In this document: positions 1 to 5,410 of the stretch, piece by piece
Layout of the letters: each line of letters starts with the position of its first letter
Position numbering within the stretch: the first letter of the stretch is position 1
Assembly (NCBI GenBank): GCA_947632685.1
Contig: CANRQD010000074.1
Coordinates: forward strand, 1 to 6,446
From: an uncultured Bacilli bacterium
GTDB taxonomy: Bacteria > Bacillota_I > Bacilli_A > RF39 > UBA660
Length of the DNA stretch: 6,446 bases
Direction of reading: 5' to 3'
Notes under the pieces: model-generated
The model's input: the letters and a program-made list of their open reading frames with translations, nothing else
The model's database searches: none
Told to the model about the DNA's origin: nothing
Position numbers and translations under genes: made by a program

Positions 1-5
1 TATTG

Positions 6-98
6 TTATTTCAAATTTATTATAACAAAGGTTCTTCCTTTTTTTGTATCTCCTTCCCCAAATAATTTTACACTATCATATCTTTCTATTAGTTGCAT
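6..98 (-). other. Possible 30-codon reverse-strand ORF or gene remnant
   Basis: On the reverse strand an ATG at 98 opens a 30-residue frame ending in TAA at 8-6. Its product has a reasonable mixed composition (MQLIERYDSVKLFGEGD, then a basic and hydrophobic end), resembling the C-terminal tail of a larger protein. No Shine-Dalgarno site precedes the ATG, and the frame is closed upstream by a stop at 128-126. It also lies across the promoter of the forward operon. It could be the decayed tail of a lost gene or simply a chance frame in AT-rich DNA. I recognise no family. Confidence 0.15.
27..45 (+). terminator. Weak terminator-like hairpin with T-run
   Basis: AAAGG (27-31) can pair with CCTTT (37-41) around the loop TTCTT, and the T-run continues to 45. 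Orientation fits a rho-independent terminator for a forward-strand gene ending just left of the window. The stem is only 5 bp, so this is tentative. Confidence 0.3.
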
Positions 99-121
99 TA
101 ATAAGTTATTTGATTTATAAT
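93..121 (+). promoter_or_regulatory. Sigma-A-type promoter of the rhamnose operon
   Basis: A -35-like TTGCAT (93-98) is followed after exactly 17 nt by a perfect -10 TATAAT (116-121). Transcription would start near 128, giving a very short leader of about 17 nt that contains the Shine-Dalgarno AGAGGAG (132-138), six nt before the ATG at 145. No operator, riboswitch or leader hairpin is visible between promoter and gene, so nothing in the sequence points to specific regulation. Confidence 0.6.
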
Positions 122-144
122 TGAATTAGTAAGAGGAGAATTAG

Positions 145-1011
145 ATGGCAAAATTAGGTATGGTAATTATTAATTATAATGATTACAAAACAACTATTTC
201 TTTATTAGATAATATAAAAGATTATAAATCATTAGATTTAATTGTTGTTGTCGATAATAAATCAACTGATAATTCTTTAGAACATTTAAAAAAATATGAA
301 GATAAAAAGATTAAAATTATAGAAACAGAAGAGAATAAAGGTTATGCTGCAGGTCTTAATCTTGGTGCTAAAGAAGTAATAAAAAAATTAAAAAATTGTA
401 ATATAATCTTTTCTAATTCTGATGTTATTATTAATAAAGAAGAAGATTTAAAAAAATTAAGTGATGATATAGGTAAGCATTCTATTGCTGTAGTTGGTCC
501 AACTATTGTTGAAAATAGAAGCCTTAATAGAGGTTGGATGTTACCTACTATAAAAGATGAGATAAAGTTTAATTTACCATTTGTAAGCAGAAAATATCGA
601 AAAGAAATATTATATGATGAAGAACATTACAAAGAAGATTTATCTATAGTTGGTGTTGTTTCAGGTTGTTGTTTTTGTGTAAGTGGTAAAGTCTTAAAAG
701 AAATAGATTATTTTGATGAAAATACCTTTTTATATTATGAAGAACAAATTTTATCAAAAAAACTTGAAAGTATAGATATGCAAGTAGCAGTAGATAATAA
801 TGTAGTAATTATTCATAATCATTCAGTTACAATTGATAAAAATATAAATAAAATTAATAAATATAAAGAATTAAAGAAAAGTCAAAGATATTTTGTAAAA
901 GAATATTTAGAGGCTACAGAGAAGGAATTAAAATGGTTAGATTTTACTAATAAATTATCATTAGTAATTCTATATATAAGATGTATATTCAAGGGAGGTT
1001 TTAAAAAATGA
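145..1011 (+). CDS. GT2 family glycosyltransferase, rhamnosyltransferase-like
   Basis: This 288-residue protein is a GT-A fold family 2 glycosyltransferase, predicted to move a sugar from a nucleotide donor to a cell-surface polysaccharide or lipid-linked acceptor on the cytoplasmic face. Visible motifs are IINYN (8-12), the nucleotide-binding VDNKSTDNS (36-44), NKGYAAGLNLG (64-74), NSDV (91-94) where many relatives have a DxD-like NPD, GCCF (174-177), the acidic FLYYEE (195-200) of the usual catalytic-base region, and HNHS (224-227). These are typical of WbbL/RfbF-like enzymes, and the length is close to that group's. No clear membrane span is seen; a hydrophobic patch near 270-282 may give peripheral contact. 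Start ATG follows AGAGGAG. The stop overlaps rmlA by 4 nt (ATGA), so translation is probably coupled. Neighbouring dTDP-rhamnose genes make rhamnose the likely donor sugar, but that is inferred from context only. Confidence 0.88.
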   Translation: MAKLGMVIINYNDYKTTISLLDNIKDYKSLDLIVVVDNKSTDNSLEHLKKYEDKKIKIIETEENKGYAAGLNLGAKEVIKKLKNCNIIFSNSDVIINKEEDLKKLSDDIGKHSIAVVGPTIVENRSLNRGWMLPTIKDEIKFNLPFVSRKYRKEILYDEEHYKEDLSIVGVVSGCCFCVSGKVLKEIDYFDENTFLYYEEQILSKKLESIDMQVAVDNNVVIIHNHSVTIDKNINKINKYKELKKSQRYFVKEYLEATEKELKWLDFTNKLSLVILYIRCIFKGGFKK

Positions 1012-1931
1012 AAGGAATTATTTTAGCAGGAGGGTCTGGTACTAGACTTTATCCATTAACACAAGTTACATCTAAACAATTAATGCCAATATATGATAAA
1101 CCAATGATATATTATCCATTATCTGTTTTAATGCAAGCAGAAATTAAAGATATTTTAATTATATCTACACCAACTGATTTACCTAGATTTCAAGCATTAC
1201 TTGGAGATGGATCTAATTTTGGTATAAATTTAAGCTATAAAGAGCAACCATCGCCTGATGGACTTGCTCAAGCATTTATATTAGGTGAAGAATTTATTGG
1301 TGATGATAATGTAGCAATGATTTTAGGAGATAATATTTTCTATGGTTCAGGTCTTGCTCATGATTTATTAAAAGCAAAGAAAAATTCAAAAGAGAATAAA
1401 GCTACTGTATTTGGTTATCATGTTGATGATCCTGAAAGATTCGGAATTGTAGAATTTGATAAAACAACTGGTAGAGTTTTGAGTGTTGAAGAAAAGCCAG
1501 AACACCCAAAGAGTCAATATGCAATTACAGGATTATATTTTTATGATAATAGTGTTATAGAAAAAGCAAAAACACTAAAGCCATCTAGTAGAGGAGAGTT
1601 AGAGATAACAGATTTAAATAGATTATTTCTTGAAGAAGATAGACTTGAAGTAATTACTTTAAATACTGGTTATGGTTGGTTCGATACAGGTACATTTGCA
1701 AGTTTATCTGAAGCTTCACAATTTGTTGGAATTGTTCAGAAAAATCAAAATGTTACTATATGTTGTCCTGAAGAGATTGGATATAGAAATGGTTGGTTAT
1801 CTAAGGAAAAACTTTTAGAACGTGCAGAATTGATGCATAAAAATACTTATGGACAACATTTATTAGAAATTAGTAAAGAAGAAATTAATCAACCTAAAGT
1901 AAAGGTTAAATATAGTAGGAGGGATTCGTAA
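1008..1931 (+). CDS. rmlA: Glucose-1-phosphate thymidylyltransferase RmlA
   Basis: RmlA (RfbA) joins dTTP and glucose-1-phosphate to give dTDP-glucose and pyrophosphate, the first and usually feedback-controlled step of dTDP-L-rhamnose synthesis, in the cytoplasm. The 307-residue protein opens with the signature GGSGTRLYPLT (8-18), then KQLMPIYDKPMIYYPL (23-38), the metal-binding GDN (107-109), EEKPEHPKS (161-169), YAITGLYFYD (171-180) and WFDTGT (224-229), whose Asp226 is the second metal ligand in the family. Conservation is high throughout. The last 15-20 residues, basic and ending RRDS, go a little beyond the usual 285-295 residues. The Shine-Dalgarno AAGGGAGG (991-998) lies inside the end of the glycosyltransferase gene and fixes the start. 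Its stop overlaps the start of the next gene by one base (TAATG). Confidence 0.97.
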   Translation: MKGIILAGGSGTRLYPLTQVTSKQLMPIYDKPMIYYPLSVLMQAEIKDILIISTPTDLPRFQALLGDGSNFGINLSYKEQPSPDGLAQAFILGEEFIGDDNVAMILGDNIFYGSGLAHDLLKAKKNSKENKATVFGYHVDDPERFGIVEFDKTTGRVLSVEEKPEHPKSQYAITGLYFYDNSVIEKAKTLKPSSRGELEITDLNRLFLEEDRLEVITLNTGYGWFDTGTFASLSEASQFVGIVQKNQNVTICCPEEIGYRNGWLSKEKLLERAELMHKNTYGQHLLEISKEEINQPKVKVKYSRRDS

Positions 1932-3391
1932 TGAAAAAGATTGAAACAAATTTGTTGGATTGTTATATATTAGAACCTCAAAGATTTGGTGATGAAAGAG
2001 GATTTTTTGAATCAATTACAGAAGAACAATTAAAAGAAGCAGGTTTTGCTAAACAAAAACAAGTTAGTGATTCTAAAAGTGAAAAAGGAGTTTTACGTGG
2101 ACTTCATTTTCAAAAAAATCCATATTGTCAAGCTAAAGTTGTTAGATGTGTTAGAGGTTCAGTTATTGATGTTGTTGTAGATATGAGGCGTGATTCTAAA
2201 ACTTATGGACAAGCTACTAAAGTTTTATTAACTCCAGAAAATGGTAGATGTTTATATGTTCCTCGTGGTTTTGCACATGCCTATTTATGTCTAGAAGATA
2301 ATTCTTTATTTGAATATTTTGTAGATAATAAATATATGCCAAAATATGAAGGTGGAATTTTATGGAATGATCCTGCTCTTCAAATTCCTTGGAAAGATAT
2401 TTTTAAAGAATATGATATTAAAGAACCAATTTTATCAGAAAAAGATAAAGTACGTGAAACTTTAGAAGAATGTGAAACTGTATTTAATCGTCGAAAAACT
2501 AGATATTTAATTACAGGTTATAAAGGTCAACTTGGTTATGATATTGTAAGAGAATTAAAAGAAAGAGGAGAAGGAGATTACCTTGCTTTAGATATAAATG
2601 AAATGGATATTACAAATAGAAATGAAGTATTTGAAATTATTAACGATTATAAACCTGATGTAATATTCCATTGTGCAGCTTGGACTGCAGTAGATAAAGC
2701 AGAAGATTTAGAAGAAAAAGTAAATGAGATTAATGTATTAGGAACTAAAAATATAACAGATGCATCCATTGAGGTTGGAGCTAAATTAATTTATATGTCA
2801 ACAGATTATGTATTTGATGGCAAAAAAGATGGTCTATATAAAGAAGATGATAATGTAAATCCAATGAGTGTTTATGGAAGAACAAAATATGAAGGTGAAG
2901 AAGAAGTTAGACGTAATCCAAAACATTTCATTACAAGAATTTCTTGGGTATTTGGAATTAATGGTAATAATTTTATTAAAACAATGATAAATTTATCAAA
3001 AACTAAAAATTGTCTTGCAGTAGTTGATGATCAAATTGGAAGCCCTACTTATACAGTTGATCTTGCAAGAGTTTTAGTTGAAATGGCTCATACTGATAAA
3101 TATGGTACATATCATGTAAATAATGATGGGTACTGTTCATGGGCTGAGTTTGCTAAATATATTTTTGAAAGCAATAATTTAGATGTTAAAGTTAATCCTG
3201 TAACAACAGAAGAATATATTGAACTTACAGGTGCAAAACAGGCATATCGTCCAAGAAATTCTAAATTAAGTAAAGAAAAATTAAAAGAAGCTGGTTTTGA
3301 TATGTTACCTTCATGGCAAGATGCCACTGATAGATATTGTAATGAGTTAGTGAAGCATAATCCAGTTTTACGTAAATCAAAAAAGAATTAG
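1931..3391 (+). CDS. RmlC-RmlD fusion: dTDP-4-dehydrorhamnose 3,5-epimerase / reductase
   Basis: One 486-residue polypeptide carries the last two steps of dTDP-L-rhamnose synthesis. Residues 1 to about 180 are an RmlC cupin epimerase: RGLHFQ (56-61) with catalytic His59, Lys69, PRGFAHAY (111-118), Tyr129 and Tyr135 in the YxxxxxY stretch, and GGILWNDP (141-148). Residues about 190-480 are an RmlD short-chain reductase using NAD(P)H: GYKGQLG (196-202) for the cofactor, DIT (226-228), HCAAWTAVDKAE (247-258), STDYVFDG (290-297), catalytic YGRTK (Tyr315, Lys319), and GSPTYTVDLA (370-379). All main catalytic residues are present in both halves. The linker (about 175-190) has no internal start or Shine-Dalgarno site, so a single product is expected. 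The gene starts with ATG after AGGAGGG (1917-1923). Such fusions occur in other Bacillota; the rarely separate pieces are RmlC of about 180 and RmlD of about 290 residues. Confidence 0.95.
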   Translation: MKKIETNLLDCYILEPQRFGDERGFFESITEEQLKEAGFAKQKQVSDSKSEKGVLRGLHFQKNPYCQAKVVRCVRGSVIDVVVDMRRDSKTYGQATKVLLTPENGRCLYVPRGFAHAYLCLEDNSLFEYFVDNKYMPKYEGGILWNDPALQIPWKDIFKEYDIKEPILSEKDKVRETLEECETVFNRRKTRYLITGYKGQLGYDIVRELKERGEGDYLALDINEMDITNRNEVFEIINDYKPDVIFHCAAWTAVDKAEDLEEKVNEINVLGTKNITDASIEVGAKLIYMSTDYVFDGKKDGLYKEDDNVNPMSVYGRTKYEGEEEVRRNPKHFITRISWVFGINGNNFIKTMINLSKTKNCLAVVDDQIGSPTYTVDLARVLVEMAHTDKYGTYHVNNDGYCSWAEFAKYIFESNNLDVKVNPVTTEEYIELTGAKQAYRPRNSKLSKEKLKEAGFDMLPSWQDATDRYCNELVKHNPVLRKSKKN

Positions 3392-3406
3392 TATTAATTC
3401 TTTTTT
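3379..3406 (+). terminator. Rho-independent terminator of the rhamnose operon
   Basis: A 12-bp perfect inverted repeat, AAAAAAGAATTA (3379-3390) and TAATTCTTTTTT (3395-3406), surrounds the loop GTAT. The T-run is the 3' arm of the stem. The left arm and first loop base contain the TAG stop (3389-3391) of the fusion gene. Only one pair is G-C, so the stem is weak and some read-through into the next unit is plausible. Being symmetric, it could also work on the reverse strand, but no reverse gene is seen there. Confidence 0.6.
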
Positions 3407-3411
3407 CTGTA

Positions 3412-3420
3412 TGATATACT
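3412..3420 (+). promoter_or_regulatory. Extended -10 promoter for the ydjGHI-like operon
   Basis: TGATATACT is an extended -10 element: TG (3412-3413), one base, then TATACT (3415-3420). No good -35 is present at 16-18 nt upstream, where the terminator hairpin lies; extended -10 promoters often do without one. The start of transcription would be near 3427, leaving a leader of about 28 nt. In B. subtilis the matching operon uses the stress factor SigW, and no well-spaced SigW site is seen here. Confidence 0.45.
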
Positions 3421-3442
3421 TTTTTTAGATAAAATAGATAGA

Positions 3443-3449
3443 AGGTGAT
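3443..3449 (+). promoter_or_regulatory. Strong Shine-Dalgarno site fixing a GTG start
   Basis: AGGTGAT matches seven consecutive bases of the anti-Shine-Dalgarno complement and lies 5 nt before the GTG at 3455. This supports GTG as the start of the zinc-ribbon gene. The first in-frame ATG is codon 38, beyond the first cysteine cluster. Confidence 0.75.
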
Positions 3450-3454
3450 AAAAA

Positions 3455-4501
3455 GTGGAGGCATTGGACAACAAATGTCCAGCATGTGGTGCTAAGATAG
3501 AATTTAATCCAAAAAATCAAAAATGGGATTGTGAATATTGTGGTAGTAAGTTTACTTTGGAAGAAATGAAAAAGTATGATAATGCTAGTTCTGATAAAGC
3601 AAATGATAATAAATCTCAAGAAAAAAAATTAAGCAATTTAGATATTTATACTTGTAAAAATTGTGGAGCAGAAATTATGGCAGATGATACTACAACAGCT
3701 ACTTTTTGTGTATATTGTGGAAGTACTACAATATTAAAAGATAAAATAATGGATGGTATAGCGCCAAGTAAAATTATACCTTTTAAAAATGTCAAAGATG
3801 ATGCAGTAAAGGCATTTAAAAATTTATCAAAAGGTAGAATTTTAATGCCAAAATTATTTAATAACCAGAAAAATATAGAAAAAATTGTAGGAGTATATAT
3901 TCCATTTTGGGCATATGACTTAAAAGCTTCAGGAACAATTGATTTTAATGTAATTGATACAACAATGTGGAGCGATTATGATTATCGTTATACTAAGACA
4001 GATACATATTTATGTAAACGTGATAGTTCAATGGAATTTGATAGAATTTTGGTAGATGGATCATCACGATTTGATGATGATTTAATGGATTCGATAGAAC
4101 CATATAATTTTAAAGATTTAGTAGATTATAATCACGCTTATTTATCTGGATTTTTGGCAGAAAAATATGATATAGATAGTAATACAGCAATAAAAAGAGC
4201 TAATGAAAGAGCTATGAATACGGCTATAGATAAAACTAAAGCTACAGTTAATCATAAAAGTGTAATGGTAGGTAATAATAATTTAAATATTACTAAATTA
4301 TCTGATTACTATATATTATTACCTGTTTGGATGGTAAATGTTAAATATATGGATAAAAATTATACTTTTGCTATGAATGGACAAACTGGAGAAATAGTTG
4401 GTAATATACCACTTAGTATTATGAAAACAGTAATAATATCAATAATATTATTTGTTATTACAACTATTATTTTATTTTTTATACTTAGAGGTGTATTATG
4501 A
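3455..4501 (+). CDS. YdjG-like double zinc-ribbon protein with C-terminal membrane anchor
   Basis: The 348-residue product starts with GTG. It has two TFIIB-type zinc ribbons: Cys8/Cys11 with Cys26/Cys29, and Cys67/Cys70 with Cys85/Cys88, separated by a Lys/Asp/Ser-rich linker (about 37-60). A conserved globular region follows (about 105-320), with KIIPF (106-110) and GVYIPFWAYDL (146-156). One strongly hydrophobic span (about 323-344) ends four residues before the C-terminus. The layout predicts a tail-anchored protein with its zinc ribbons in the cytoplasm. There is no helicase or nuclease domain, although relatives have been mislabelled as PriA-like because of the ribbons. Length and order match YdjG of the B. 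subtilis ydjFGHI operon, a membrane partner of the SPFH protein YdjI. The stop overlaps the next gene by 4 nt (ATGA), implying coupled translation. The family assignment rests on domains plus gene order; the biochemical role is unknown. Confidence 0.85.
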   Translation: MEALDNKCPACGAKIEFNPKNQKWDCEYCGSKFTLEEMKKYDNASSDKANDNKSQEKKLSNLDIYTCKNCGAEIMADDTTTATFCVYCGSTTILKDKIMDGIAPSKIIPFKNVKDDAVKAFKNLSKGRILMPKLFNNQKNIEKIVGVYIPFWAYDLKASGTIDFNVIDTTMWSDYDYRYTKTDTYLCKRDSSMEFDRILVDGSSRFDDDLMDSIEPYNFKDLVDYNHAYLSGFLAEKYDIDSNTAIKRANERAMNTAIDKTKATVNHKSVMVGNNNLNITKLSDYYILLPVWMVNVKYMDKNYTFAMNGQTGEIVGNIPLSIMKTVIISIILFVITTIILFFILRGVL

Positions 4502-5382
4502 AAAATAGTTTAAAGATAGTAGTTGTTTTATTATCAATATTTATATTTAATATTACTATAGTATCAGCTAGTACAAATACTAATGAAAGAACAGAAAATA
4601 ATTATTTAGTAGAAGATTGGGTTAAAATAACTGATGCAAATAAAGATAATATTTTAAATACACCTGCTGTTAATGCAACTGAAAAAATTTATGATTTTGC
4701 AGATTTATATAGTGATAGTGAAGAAATTAAATTATATGATGAAATTAGTAAATATATCGATTCTTATAATATGGATTTAGCGATAGTTACAATAAATCAA
4801 AATAATAAATTATCACCTCAGGAATATGCAGATGATTTTTATGATTATAATAATTTCGGTATTAGTAGTAATAGAGATGGTGTTTTGTTTTTAATTGATA
4901 TGCAAAATAGAGAATTATATATGTCAACAACTGGTATTTCAATAGAAATGTATAATGATTATCGAATTGATAAAGCACTTGATTCTGTGTATCAGTATAT
5001 GAGTGATAAATTTTATTATGATGGAACATATAATTTTATTAAGATAATTGGTGATTTTGCAAAAGAGGGATTACCAAAAAATAATAGTATTGATGGTAAA
5101 GAAAGTAATTTATCTGTATTAATCAAAGCTATGGTAATTGGTTTAATTGTAACAGTTATTGTAATGGCGATTTTAATAAGTAAAAATAAATTAGTGAGAA
5201 AAGCAACCACAGCAGAAGAATATTTAAATAAAGATAGTGTAAACATTAAAAAAATTAGTGATGTGTTAATATCATCAAATATTACTAAACATAGAATAGA
5301 TCATAGTTCTTCCAGTGGAGGAAGCTCTACACATAGTGGTAGTAGTGGTTCGAGCCATGGTGGTGGAGGACATGGATTTTAA
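4498..5382 (+). CDS. YdjH-like TPM-domain membrane protein
   Basis: The 294-residue protein has a signal peptide (about 1-24; basic start, hydrophobic 7-22, likely cleavage after VSA at 22-24). A TPM domain spans about 64-190, with DFADLYSDSEE (66-76), DLAIVTIN (93-100), EYADDFYDYNNFGI (109-122) and DGVLFLID (127-134). One membrane helix follows (about 206-227), then KLVRK (231-235) and a tail of about 60 residues. The last 25 residues are rich in Ser, Gly and His and end in GHGF, a usual TPM-protein ending. Predicted topology puts the TPM domain outside and the Ser/Gly/His tail inside, in agreement with the positive-inside rule. TPM domains are linked to envelope or membrane-protein maintenance, and a plant relative has phosphatase activity; no activity can be claimed here. 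The Shine-Dalgarno AGAGGTG (4487-4493) sits inside the upstream gene. Position and architecture match B. subtilis YdjH. Confidence 0.85.
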   Translation: MKNSLKIVVVLLSIFIFNITIVSASTNTNERTENNYLVEDWVKITDANKDNILNTPAVNATEKIYDFADLYSDSEEIKLYDEISKYIDSYNMDLAIVTINQNNKLSPQEYADDFYDYNNFGISSNRDGVLFLIDMQNRELYMSTTGISIEMYNDYRIDKALDSVYQYMSDKFYYDGTYNFIKIIGDFAKEGLPKNNSIDGKESNLSVLIKAMVIGLIVTVIVMAILISKNKLVRKATTAEEYLNKDSVNIKKISDVLISSNITKHRIDHSSSSGGSSTHSGSSGSSHGGGGHGF

Positions 5383-5410
5383 ATAAATAATAAGAAAAGA
5401 GGAAAAAAAT

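Noticed and set aside
3351..3374. SigW-like elements TGAAGC (3351-3356) and CGTA (3371-3374) upstream of the ydjG-like gene
   Set aside because: The B. subtilis operon is SigW-controlled, so this was tempting. However, the spacer is 14 nt instead of about 16, the -35 has a mismatch, the site lies inside the fusion gene, and the terminator hairpin would stand between it and the gene.
3112..3619. Overlapping reverse-strand open frames (3112-3327, 3261-3485, 3425-3619)
   Set aside because: They are antisense to well-supported genes or to the terminator region, have no recognisable domain, and have compositions expected from the complement of AT-rich coding DNA.
3455..3720. Zinc ribbons read as a DNA-binding, PriA-like or TFIIB-like function
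   Set aside because: No helicase, cyclin-fold or other nucleic-acid domain follows. The C-terminal membrane anchor and neighbours fit the YdjG membrane protein family.
5016..5246. Reverse-strand open frame with a hydrophobic product
   Set aside because: It is antisense to the membrane helix and flanks of the TPM gene, which explains its composition; no ribosome site or family match is evident.
5341..5380. GGT/AGT-rich stretch as a DNA repeat or satellite
   Set aside because: It is in frame within the TPM gene and encodes the Ser/Gly/His tail normal for this family; the units are not regular.
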